Assembly: GCF_046506625.1 (NCBI RefSeq)
Contig: NZ_JBKFFP010000007.1
Location: forward strand, 1 to 64,000
DNA from: Zhengella sedimenti
GTDB lineage: Bacteria; Pseudomonadota; Alphaproteobacteria; Rhizobiales; Rhizobiaceae
Direction of reading: 5' to 3'
DNA length: 64,000 bases
Shown here in pieces: positions 32,872 to 41,581 of the stretch. The notes under the pieces were generated by a model. It did no database searches. It had not been told where the DNA came from and worked only from the letters and a program-made list of their open reading frames with translations. The position numbers and the translations under genes were made by a program. Each line of letters begins with the position of its first letter. Position 1 is the first letter of the stretch.

Positions 32872-35800
32872 TCAGAAGTCCCTTTCCGAACGCAGAATCC
32901 CTTCGATCGAAAGCGCGTCATTGTCGAAAATCGCATCGAGACCTTCGGTCGAGCGCGGCCGTGGCTCCGGCGGCGCAAGCGGCTGGCGGAGGATATCGTC
33001 CGATCCGGCCGGCGCTTCCGGCTGCTCGCTGCGGGGCGTGTTTTCTCCGGAAGACCCGCCGGGTCGTGGCTGCGCGGGTTGCTGGCGCAGGGCTTCCTCT
33101 TCGGCGCGCAAGCGCATCTCTTCCGCCTGGCGTCGTTCTTCCTCTGCGCGGCGTTCGGCACGCCGGGTCTCAAGCGCAGCGAAAAATCCGGCTTCGCGTC
33201 GTAATCGCTGTTTTTCGAGCAACAGTGCCTGCATCGCTTCCACCCGGGCCTGTTCGCGCTCAAGCGCCCTTTGTGTCAGGAACTGGGTCAACGGCCCGGT
33301 ATCCAGCTTGAGCCCGTCCGCATCGCTCCAGGCGAACCCGACGACCGGTTCCGAGCCGGCCAGTTTGTCGTCGCCCGGATCGAAGGAAATCGTGCCGCTC
33401 GCCTGCCTCTCTCCGGACGCCAAGTCGACCATCACTTCCGTGGTCAGGTCCGTCGATCCGGACGCGATGCGGATCGGAGCGCTTCGCACCACGCCGCCTG
33501 CAATCGTGAAAGCGAAATCAGCCTCACCAAGACGGAGCCGACCTTCCGTCAGGATCGGAATGGCAAGTCGCGAAACCGCTTCGGCATCGATTTCCGGTCC
33601 GAGCATGTCCGCTGCACGGATCATCGCGGGATAGGCTCCGGCATCAAGACCGGACAAGACCAGGTTCCTTGCCTTCACGGTGCCCGAACCGGACAGGGAA
33701 GCGAGAAAGGCGGCAGGCGTCTTGCCGCTGCCGGCAATATTGGCCGAAATATCCGCAATACCTTCGGCTTCAAGGTCGGGAAAGAGCGTCCCGAGCCTGG
33801 CGCCTGCAAGGTTCAATTGGGATGACATGGTCGCACTGCCTGAAGCGTTTGCCATTTCGACAAGGCCGCTGATCGTGCCATCGGCGAAAGCGGCGTCCAG
33901 ATCGGACAGACGGACCCTGTTCCGGTCCACCGTCAGCCGCATCTTGGCATTGCGAAGCGACCTTGCCCCGGAAAGGGCGATGCCGTCCGTTTCCAGCGAA
34001 ACGCGGGCGTCGAACGGAAGCTGTCCCTGCGAAACGAATGGAACATCCTCCCATTCTCCGGTTCCGGCGAGCGCGACGCTGTCGCTGCCGAGCAGATATC
34101 CGGCCAGCCAGTCCATCGAAAATGACCTTGTCGTCAAGTTCCCGGTCAGCAGCGGGCGCCCGTTTTCGGCGCGCAGTTCGGCGGTGCCCCTGACCGCACT
34201 GCCCGCCACGCTTCCCTCAATTGCCGCCAAGCCCAGAACGCCGTCCATGAACGTGAACGGGCTTTCCAGAACGACTGGCAAACCGAATTCCACTCCGGGC
34301 AGGCCATATCCTGTCGCCATCAACCAAGGCGTGACGTCATCACCTTTCAGTTCTCCATTTCCGGTCACCCGGATCTTTTCGCCGTCAATGCGTGCGTCAC
34401 CGGAAAAGCGAAGCAATGCTGTCGGGCCCGATAGCGTCGCCGAAACGGCAAGACCGCTTTCCATTGAGCCATTGATCTGCAAGCCGGTCTCGATGCGGCC
34501 CGCAAGGCCGACCGGCAGGACAGGCAGACCCCATGCGGCCAGAATTGCCTCGCCTTCGTCATTGACGCCGGTAAGCGAGAACTGGACGGCTCCCTCTCCG
34601 GCGGCGAGCGTTCGCCCGCCCGTCAGGCGCACATCGAGTCCGGTGCCCCCGGCACGTCCCTGCCCGGACACGCGTACGCCGTCATCTTCCACACGGGCAG
34701 ACAGATCCAGCCGCGTATCGGCAAGGAGCCCGGGGTAACCGTCGATGCGCGCGTCGAGGGCCTTGAGGGCCCGGTTTTCCGGAAAACGGAGCGACATGAG
34801 TTCAACGAATTTCGACATGTCGCCGGAAGCGATTGTCGCATTGATCGTTGCCGAGGAAATCAGGGGATAATCTCTCAACTGGCCGGACGCGGAAAAATCC
34901 GTCCCCTCCAGACCCGTGACATTGAAGCGATTGATGTCAACGACAGCGTCCTTGATCCGAAGTGCGACATCGACTGTTTCCGCACGTGCCCCGGAGAACG
35001 AAACGGGGCCTGCGATCAGCGTGAGGTCGAGATCGTCGCGCGCGAGTCGTACCTCGCCCTGCTCGCCGAGAAACAGCGCGGCCAGTGCCTGAAACCCGTC
35101 CAGGTCCAGCGCCTGACCATCCAGTTCCACCACCGTCGATGGCTTTTCCCCTGCCGGCGACAGGCGATCAAAACCGCCGGTGAATTTCGCACCGCCAAGG
35201 ATTGCTTCGAGATCGCGGATACTCTGGCGTTCCTGCGACAGGTTTACTTCACCGGACAATCCGGCCGAACCGAGCCTCCGGATCGCGTCATCCACATCTT
35301 CGCTCAACCAAGCGGCGAATCCGGAGGGCTGGGCGATCGCCAGCAGCAGGCGGCCATCGAAGGACACGGCACCGTCATTGCGAAGCAAACCGGCCGCCTC
35401 AAGCGTCGTCCTGCCCGGCAATTTTGCCGAAAAGCGGGAGAGATTCCACCCGTCATCCCTCGGTTGCGCCGCAAACGACAGGTCCCGGATCGTCGTATCG
35501 CCCGCGACCACGGCCGGCAGGTTCATGTCGATTGTACCCGGCAGCGCCGGTTGCGGCAGGTTGTCGAGAAACTTGCGGAAGGCAGCCAGCCTTGTCGGAA
35601 ACGAAACCGGCGCCCCCGCCACATCGCCTGCCGCCAGTTGCACCTGGCGGCCTTCGAGTTTCAATGCGAACCGCGGTTCCCTGCCGAGGTCGATGAATCC
35701 TGTTCCCTCCGCCGTATAGGGGTCGTCGGACGGACCGCTTTCGAAACGGATCGTGTCGAACGCCAGCAGCTTGTCGTCGAGCGTGAAACTGCCGGACAAA

Positions 35801-36606
35801 CGGATGCCGGCCCATGCGGTGTCCATGGGAACGGAAATGGTGAATGCCTCTTCCGGTTCGTCTTCCGCCTTCGCACGCGGACCGAAGGTGAAAGTACCAC
35901 TGTAACGGGGAGCCCCGTTCTCCAGCAGGGCATTGCCATCCGCCTCGAACGTAACGTCCGCGTCGTCAGGTTCGATCCGTGTCCGCAACCGGATACGGCC
36001 GTCATCGGTCAGGGAACCGGTGGAAAAGGAAAACTGGCCGGAGCGCGTCATGACTTCCGCCGAACCTGCCATCCGCCATGGTCCTCGCAGGCTGTCGGCG
36101 GAGAGGGAGGCATCGATGTTCGAGACGGTCTGGTCCATGCCGCTCGCGGCGTGACGGATGACAAGTTCGCCGTCGACGATCCGGACCTGTTCCAGCGTGA
36201 TGTCACTGACTGCGTCGGGCGCCTGGGGCCGGATCGCCCAGTCGAGCACGCCGCCGCTGTCGATGCCGACCGTCAGCCGCGGTTTTGTGAGGCGCATGTC
36301 GAAGATCAGGATTTCGCCGCGCAGGAAAGGCGACAGTTCCGCATCCATCGAGAAACTCTCAGCCGTCATTATTGGCGGCTCGCCCTCTGCACCTGCAACG
36401 GTGACATCGGAAAACCGGACGGACGGAAATGGCAGGAGCCGTGCTGATGCCTGACCGCCAACAGTGACCTGGCGGCCCAGGATACGGCTCGCCTCACGCT
36501 CGAAGTCGGCGCGATAGCTGGACCAGTCGATGAAAGGCGGCGCGATGACGGCAGCGGCCAGAACCGCGACGACGAGGCCTCCGATGATGACGAACAGACG
36601 GTTCAG
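32872..36606 (-). CDS. AsmA family protein with an apparent CTG start
   Basis: The full frame encodes about 1244 residues. It begins with a short basic stretch and one membrane helix (FVIIGGLVVVAVLAAAVIAP), then FIDWSSYRADFEREASRILGRQVTVGG, the conserved AsmA N-terminal block. A long beta-rich middle is followed by the AsmA C-terminal region (about residues 900-1150) and an Arg/Glu-rich coiled coil (RRAERRAEEERRQAEE). The protein should hang in the periplasm from the inner membrane; AsmA-like proteins are linked to outer membrane lipid traffic. No ATG, GTG or TTG lies ahead of the membrane helix; CTG at 36604-36606 has GGGAG seven bases upstream. The first ATG (36369) would remove the anchor and 79 residues. 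Confidence 0.85.
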   Translation of the reverse strand: MNRLFVIIGGLVVAVLAAAVIAPPFIDWSSYRADFEREASRILGRQVTVGGQASARLLPFPSVRFSDVTVAGAEGEPPIMTAESFSMDAELSPFLRGEILIFDMRLTKPRLTVGIDSGGVLDWAIRPQAPDAVSDITLEQVRIVDGELVIRHAASGMDQTVSNIDASLSADSLRGPWRMAGSAEVMTRSGQFSFSTGSLTDDGRIRLRTRIEPDDADVTFEADGNALLENGAPRYSGTFTFGPRAKAEDEPEEAFTISVPMDTAWAGIRLSGSFTLDDKLLAFDTIRFESGPSDDPYTAEGTGFIDLGREPRFALKLEGRQVQLAAGDVAGAPVSFPTRLAAFRKFLDNLPQPALPGTIDMNLPAVVAGDTTIRDLSFAAQPRDDGWNLSRFSAKLPGRTTLEAAGLLRNDGAVSFDGRLLLAIAQPSGFAAWLSEDVDDAIRRLGSAGLSGEVNLSQERQSIRDLEAILGGAKFTGGFDRLSPAGEKPSTVVELDGQALDLDGFQALAALFLGEQGEVRLARDDLDLTLIAGPVSFSGARAETVDVALRIKDAVVDINRFNVTGLEGTDFSASGQLRDYPLISSATINATIASGDMSKFVELMSLRFPENRALKALDARIDGYPGLLADTRLDLSARVEDDGVRVSGQGRAGGTGLDVRLTGGRTLAAGEGAVQFSLTGVNDEGEAILAAWGLPVLPVGLAGRIETGLQINGSMESGLAVSATLSGPTALLRFSGDARIDGEKIRVTGNGELKGDDVTPWLMATGYGLPGVEFGLPVVLESPFTFMDGVLGLAAIEGSVAGSAVRGTAELRAENGRPLLTGNLTTRSFSMDWLAGYLLGSDSVALAGTGEWEDVPFVSQGQLPFDARVSLETDGIALSGARSLRNAKMRLTVDRNRVRLSDLDAAFADGTISGLVEMANASGSATMSSQLNLAGARLGTLFPDLEAEGIADISANIAGSGKTPAAFLASLSGSGTVKARNLVLSGLDAGAYPAMIRAADMLGPEIDAEAVSRLAIPILTEGRLRLGEADFAFTIAGGVVRSAPIRIASGSTDLTTEVMVDLASGERQASGTISFDPGDDKLAGSEPVVGFAWSDADGLKLDTGPLTQFLTQRALEREQARVEAMQALLLEKQRLRREAGFFAALETRRAERRAEEERRQAEEMRLRAEEEALRQQPAQPRPGGSSGENTPRSEQPEAPAGSDDILRQPLAPPEPRPRSTEGLDAIFDNDALSIEGILRSERDF

Positions 36607-36673
36607 AACGTCACTCCCGCTCTTGATCCTGTTGCCTGAAGCCTAAACCTTTCAAGGTGACCGGAACATGGCG

Positions 36674-38086
36674 TCATGCCGGCGGCATCACCTTTCCGGG
36701 GTTCATGATGTTGAGAGGATCGAGCGCCTGCTTGATGGCGCGCATCGTATCGACAGCCGCGCCCAGTTCCAGTTGCAGGAAACGTTGCTTGCCCTGGCCG
36801 ATGCCATGCTCGCCGGTGCAGGTTCCCTCCATTGCGATGGCCCGCAGGTTCAGGCGCTCGACGAAAGCTTCGGCCGCCTCGATTTCGGCTGCATTCTCCA
36901 TGTCAAGGAGGAGGAGAACATGGAAGTTGCCGTCTCCCGCATGACCGACGATGGGTGCGATCAGACCATGCGCGGCAATGTCGGCTTCGGTTTCCGCCAC
37001 GCATTCGGCAAGGCGTGAAATCGGCACGCAGACATCGGTGGAAATGCCGCGGCATCCCGGCCGCAATGCAAGGCCGGCGAAATAGGCGTTGTGGCGGGCC
37101 TTCCAGAGCTTGTTCCGGTCCTCCGCGACCGTCGTCCAGAGAAACGGGCCGCCGCCCAGGTCGGTGGCAATTTCACCAAACATTTCAGACTGTTCCCTGA
37201 CCCCGGTTTCCGAGCCGTGAAACTCGACGAAAAGGCAGGGGCTTTCGGGATAGTCCAGTTGCGAATAGGCGTTCAGCGACTTCATCGAAAGCGCGTTAAG
37301 CAATTCGATCCGAGCAACCGGAATCCCCATCTGGATGGTCATGATGACCGCCTGGCAGGCGGCTTCCAGGGTGGGGAAAGGGCACACGCCCCCGGAAATC
37401 GCCTGCGGTATGCCATAGAGCTTGAGCGTCAGGGAGGTGATGATGCCGAGAGTTCCCTCCGATCCGACCAGCAGACGTGTCAGGTCGTAACCCGCCGACG
37501 TCTTCCGGGCCCGTTTCGCCGTCGTGATTTCACGCCCATTTGCCATGACGGCAGTGAGCCCAAGAACGTTCTCACGCATGGTTCCATAGCGGACCGCATT
37601 CGTTCCCGATGCCCTCGTCGCCGCCATACCTCCCAGCGACGCGTTGGCGCCTGGGTCGATGGGAAAGAACAGGCCCGTGTCGCGCAAATGTTCATTCAGT
37701 TGCTCACGGGTGACGCCTGGTTCGATGATGACATCCAGATCATCCTGATTGACCGCAAGAATACGGTTCATGCGCGACAAGTCGACGGAAATCCCGCCGC
37801 CGGGCGCATTGACATGGCCTTCGAGCGATGTCCCCGTGCCGAAAGGTATGATCGGAACGCGATGGTCAATGCATATCTGGACGGCATCGCGGACATCGGA
37901 CGACGATTGCGCAAACACGACGCCGTCCGGCAATTGGGACGGCAGATAGGTCATCGTATGGGCATGCTGCTCACGGAACGACTGGCCGGTCTGGAAACGC
38001 TCCCCGAACCGCTGCTTCAGGATTCCCAGCGCCGTTGCAATTCCCGCCTCATTCCGTTCGACGGCGTGAAGATCTGCGAGCGCCAT
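36674..38086 (-). CDS. FAD-linked oxidase of the GlcD/D-lactate dehydrogenase type
   Basis: The 470-residue protein has a FAD_binding_4 domain (about residues 45-190: IIPFGTGTSLEGHVNAPGGGISVDLSRM, PIDPGANASLGGMAATRASG) and a FAD-oxidase C domain with the GHAGDGNFH motif and TGEHGIGQGK near the end. The family oxidises 2-hydroxy acids such as D-lactate or glycolate and passes electrons to quinone or a cytochrome. No partner FeS subunit is next to it, so it may be a stand-alone D-lactate-type enzyme. Substrate not determined from sequence. It stands upstream of the AsmA gene. Confidence 0.9.
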   Translation of the reverse strand: MALADLHAVERNEAGIATALGILKQRFGERFQTGQSFREQHAHTMTYLPSQLPDGVVFAQSSSDVRDAVQICIDHRVPIIPFGTGTSLEGHVNAPGGGISVDLSRMNRILAVNQDDLDVIIEPGVTREQLNEHLRDTGLFFPIDPGANASLGGMAATRASGTNAVRYGTMRENVLGLTAVMANGREITTAKRARKTSAGYDLTRLLVGSEGTLGIITSLTLKLYGIPQAISGGVCPFPTLEAACQAVIMTIQMGIPVARIELLNALSMKSLNAYSQLDYPESPCLFVEFHGSETGVREQSEMFGEIATDLGGGPFLWTTVAEDRNKLWKARHNAYFAGLALRPGCRGISTDVCVPISRLAECVAETEADIAAHGLIAPIVGHAGDGNFHVLLLLDMENAAEIEAAEAFVERLNLRAIAMEGTCTGEHGIGQGKQRFLQLELGAAVDTMRAIKQALDPLNIMNPGKVMPPA

Positions 38087-38235
38087 GACGTTTTCTCCCG
38101 TTTATTTTCGCATCGAGACGGCAAGCCGCCGAGCCCGGCTTGTGCATGCCGCATGCAATCTGGCATGACCGGATACGCCAGAAAAGCATGTCGCACCAGA
38201 GGATCGCGGCCAGTGGCGGTGCCAATGGAGGGAAA

Positions 38236-38730
38236 ATGGCCAGTCAGGAACCTTTCATCTCATCTGTCTTTTCGGTCGAGCCGGGCTGGATCGACTACAA
38301 CGGCCACATGAACATGGCCTATTACAACGTCCTGTTCGATCGTTGCGCGGATGAGGCCTTCGCTGAATTCGGCGTGAGCGCAGACTATGTGCGCGAGCGC
38401 TCGATGAGTGTTTTCACCGCCGAGATCCACATCTGTTATGTCCGGGAACTCCACGAAGGTGACAAGGTCACGGTCAGCTTCCAGTTGATCGACCATGATG
38501 ACAAGCGGATCCGGGTCTATCAGGAAGTCCGCCACGAGGATGGCTGGCTTGCCGCCACATGCGAAGCCTTGTCTCTCCACATCGACATGAGCGGGCCACG
38601 CGTAGCGCCCTTTCCCGAGGACGTCCTGGAAAAGGTGCAGGCCATGCAGGCTGAACATGCAACACTCCCTGTCCCCGAACGGGTGGGCCGCGCAATCGCC
38701 TTGCAGCGCAAACCGGCATCGCCGCGATAG
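38236..38730 (+). CDS. Hotdog-fold acyl-CoA thioesterase-like protein
   Basis: The 164-residue protein carries the 4HBT pattern WIDYNGHMNMAYYNVLFDRCADE near residues 18-40, with the active Asp in DYNGHMN, and a central hydrophobic helix. Related proteins cleave carnitinyl- or betainyl-CoA and similar thioesters. The substrate here is unknown. GGAGGGAAA stands directly before the ATG at 38236; the frame is open further upstream but the extra part has no homology. It precedes the CLC gene by 15 bases. Confidence 0.85.
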   Translation: MASQEPFISSVFSVEPGWIDYNGHMNMAYYNVLFDRCADEAFAEFGVSADYVRERSMSVFTAEIHICYVRELHEGDKVTVSFQLIDHDDKRIRVYQEVRHEDGWLAATCEALSLHIDMSGPRVAPFPEDVLEKVQAMQAEHATLPVPERVGRAIALQRKPASPR

Positions 38731-38745
38731 AAACGGAAACAAGCG

Positions 38746-40380
38746 TTGCCGCTCCCTTCTCCGCTCATCCGAATCGGAACACTGGTCGGCAACTGGCTGA
38801 GGCCGAACGTCACGGCATTTCTCGGTGACCGGGAACCGGCCGTGTGGCTTATAGGCCTTGTGGTCGGGGTAGGCTCGGCTGTGCTTGCGATCCTCTTTCG
38901 CGAAGGGATCGGTTTTTTCCAGTATCTCTGGATCGGCTTTGGCGGCGAGTTTCTCTACACCGTCGCCAAGTCCATGCCCGCCTGGCAGGTCTTCATCGGT
39001 CCGGTCGTGGGCGGTCTTGCTGTCGGACTGATGCTCGACCGGATTTCGACAAAGCGGACAGGTGGCGTTGCCGACGTGATCGAGGCGCGCGCCCTGTCGG
39101 GCCGCAAACTGTCCAAGCGCGACGGTGCCTGGTCGGCCCTCATCACCGCGGTCTCGCTGGGATCAGGGGCGAGCGCGGGACGAGAGGGTCCGGTCGTCCA
39201 TCTCGGCGCAACGCTGGCCAGTGCGCTGACCGAACGTTTCAATCTGCCCCCATGGAGCCGCCGTACACTTCTGGGCGCGGGCGTGGCCAGTGCCATATCC
39301 GCTTCCTTCAACGCGCCGATCGCCGGAGTCCTTTTCGCCCACGAAGTCATCCTCGGGCATTATTCCATGCGATCGCTGGTTCCGATCGTCATTTCATCCA
39401 CCGCCGGCGCCGTCCTTTCACGCCTCTGGTTCGGAAACGATGCAGCATTCTCTGTCCCTGAGGTCCAGATTACGTCCTATTGGGAATTCCCTGCCTTCGC
39501 CTTGCTCGGAATAACCGCCGCCTTTGCGGCGATCCTGTTTCAGATAGCCCTGTTTGCCGCGGACTTCGTTGCACGCAAGATCACGATTCCGCTCTGGACG
39601 CGCCCTGTTCTTGGTGGCGCGATTGTCGGTGCGCTGGGAATATTCCTGCCCCAGGTCCTGGGTGTGGGCTATGACATCACCAACCAGGCACTGCACAACC
39701 AGATGGACCTGTCGCTGATGCTGGTTCTCATTGTCGCCAAGACAGCCGCCACTGCAATCACCCTTGCATCAAGGTTCGGAGGCGGCATCTTTTCGCCGGC
39801 ACTCTATCTCGGCGCTCTGACCGGTTCGTCCTTCGGGTTGATCGCTGCTTCGGTATTTCCCGACCTCGCATCCTCGCAGGGGCTCTACGCCGTGCTTGGC
39901 ATGGGCGCAGTTGCCGGTGCTGTCCTCGGTGCTCCGGTTTCCACGGCAATGATCGTGTTCGAACTGACCGGCGGCTATGCCCTCTCCATCGCACTGCTCC
40001 TGACCGTTGCAGTCGCGCAGGGCGTCACCCACGCCATTCACGGACATTCCTGGTTTCAATGGCAGCTCGAGATGCGCGGCCTTTTTGTCGCCGATGGCCC
40101 GCACCGTACGGTGACGACGACAACCAGGGTGTCCGATTTCATGGACGAGCGGCGCGAGGAGGAAAGCCAGGAGATCGATCCGGAATCCCGGGCGCCACGC
40201 TTGCGCCCGAGCGATTCCCTGGAAATGGCATTACGCGCCTTCGATGCGGGCGGCTATTCACGGCTTCCCGTTATCGACCCGCGCAATCCCGACAAGATCA
40301 TCGCCTGGGCGACACAAGTGAAGGCGCTCACATATTTCAACCGCGCCCTTGTCGCCGCCAGTGAAGAGGAACACAAATGA
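38746..40380 (+). CDS. CLC-type chloride channel/antiporter with a C-terminal CBS domain
   Basis: A 544-residue membrane protein with about ten to eleven hydrophobic segments. GSGASAGREGPVVHLGA is the CLC signature with the gating glutamate, GGGIFSPALYLGALTGSSFG and VLGAPVSTAMIVFELTGGY are the second and third signature regions. The last about 60 residues form one CBS repeat (LRPSDSLEMALRAFDAGGYSRLPVID). Whether it is a channel or a proton-coupled exchanger is not clear. The start appears to be TTG (38746-38748), because no ATG lies between the previous gene and the conserved part; the ribosome binding site is weak. Confidence 0.9.
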   Translation: MPLPSPLIRIGTLVGNWLRPNVTAFLGDREPAVWLIGLVVGVGSAVLAILFREGIGFFQYLWIGFGGEFLYTVAKSMPAWQVFIGPVVGGLAVGLMLDRISTKRTGGVADVIEARALSGRKLSKRDGAWSALITAVSLGSGASAGREGPVVHLGATLASALTERFNLPPWSRRTLLGAGVASAISASFNAPIAGVLFAHEVILGHYSMRSLVPIVISSTAGAVLSRLWFGNDAAFSVPEVQITSYWEFPAFALLGITAAFAAILFQIALFAADFVARKITIPLWTRPVLGGAIVGALGIFLPQVLGVGYDITNQALHNQMDLSLMLVLIVAKTAATAITLASRFGGGIFSPALYLGALTGSSFGLIAASVFPDLASSQGLYAVLGMGAVAGAVLGAPVSTAMIVFELTGGYALSIALLLTVAVAQGVTHAIHGHSWFQWQLEMRGLFVADGPHRTVTTTTRVSDFMDERREEESQEIDPESRAPRLRPSDSLEMALRAFDAGGYSRLPVIDPRNPDKIIAWATQVKALTYFNRALVAASEEEHK

Positions 40381-40440
40381 CGGGCCTGTTGTGCCCTGTC
40401 TGACCAGGGTCTTGAAACATTGTTGAACCCGGAAGCATCG

Positions 40441-41511
40441 ATGGCGACTTTCATGCCCACATTCGTTTCCACAGCCATACTCAAGCGCGACATCTTTTCC
40501 GAAACGCACAAGGGACACTTCGCCGGCAATCCGCACGAACAGGTGGTCCGGCGCATGGTGACGGCAACGCCCTGGTGGAGCAGACCGCTGGCATGGTGGC
40601 TGGCGCGCCGGGAAGTCAGGGCGCTTGAAGCAGTCAGGGGCATTGCCGGGACGACCGAACTCCTGTCTGTCGACGAGGACGGGATATTCCGCCGCTGGGC
40701 TGAAGGCACACCGCTCCAGCTCGCTCGCCCGGTTGATCCACTCTGGTACCGCGACGCGAGGCGTCTCATCCTGGAAATTCACCGGCGCGGCGTTACACAC
40801 AACGACATTGCCAAGCCGCAGAATTGGCTCGTCTTGCCCGACGGCTCGGCTGGCATCATCGATTTTCAGCTTGCGATGCTGCACAAGCGGAGGGGGCGAT
40901 TGTTCCGGCTAATGGCTTATGAGGACCGCCGCCACCTGATCAAGCAGAAGCGCGCTTTTGCGCCAGGTCTGCTGACACCCAGGGAAGTCCGCATGCTCGG
41001 CCGCCGCTCCCTGCCGTCGCGGATCTGGCTGGTCACCTTCAAGCCGCTATACAATTTCTTTACCCGCGGACTGTTGCGCTGGTCTGATGGCGAAGGCACG
41101 GGGGACCGGATGGATATTGAATCACCGGGTATCAATTCCGCCTTCATGCAGCATCCTGCGGTAACTGACGTTGCCCTGGCTGTTTTCCCGTTTCCACGGA
41201 AGGGCGTCGGTCTTTACGCGTTCGTCGAGGCGCCCGAAGGGGTCGATCCGCTGGAACTGGAACGCCTGCAACGCCTCCGCATGTCACGTGGCGGCGCCGA
41301 TCTTATCCAGCCGGTGTCGCGTCTGCCAAGGCACAAGGATGGCAGTCCGCGCGATGACATCCTTCGCCTTATAGCGATGAATCAACTGACTGAGCTGGAG
41401 TCCCTGGTCAACAATGATCCCGACATGGCGGCCCTGGTGAACAAGATAGCTGCAGACCGGTTGAATTTCACCGATCGCAGGTTGTCGCAACAGGAAAAAG
41501 CCCGCAAATGA
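40441..41511 (+). CDS. Kinase-like protein with a C-terminal AMP-binding-enzyme C domain
   Basis: A 356-residue protein in two parts. Residues about 30-170 resemble the lower part of a protein-kinase-like fold: a helix with REVRALEAV, the catalytic loop HRRGVTHNDIAKPQNWLVL with Asp and Asn in the right place, and DFQLA where kinases have DFG. From about residue 230, INSAFMQHPAVTDVALAVFPFP and VEAPEGV then LPRHKDGSPRDDILRLI match the C-terminal subdomain of acyl-CoA synthetases, but the catalytic SGK lysine is replaced by GSP. No adenylation domain is present. I do not know a described function for this pairing. The ATG at 40441 has GGAAG five bases upstream; a TTG seven codons earlier is possible. 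Confidence 0.72.
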   Translation: MATFMPTFVSTAILKRDIFSETHKGHFAGNPHEQVVRRMVTATPWWSRPLAWWLARREVRALEAVRGIAGTTELLSVDEDGIFRRWAEGTPLQLARPVDPLWYRDARRLILEIHRRGVTHNDIAKPQNWLVLPDGSAGIIDFQLAMLHKRRGRLFRLMAYEDRRHLIKQKRAFAPGLLTPREVRMLGRRSLPSRIWLVTFKPLYNFFTRGLLRWSDGEGTGDRMDIESPGINSAFMQHPAVTDVALAVFPFPRKGVGLYAFVEAPEGVDPLELERLQRLRMSRGGADLIQPVSRLPRHKDGSPRDDILRLIAMNQLTELESLVNNDPDMAALVNKIAADRLNFTDRRLSQQEKARK

Positions 41512-41581
41512 GGCTCGGCATCGGCCGTCTGTTTGCGCTCTGTTCTGGTCTTTTGCTGTCGAATCGCTACATTGCAGGGCA

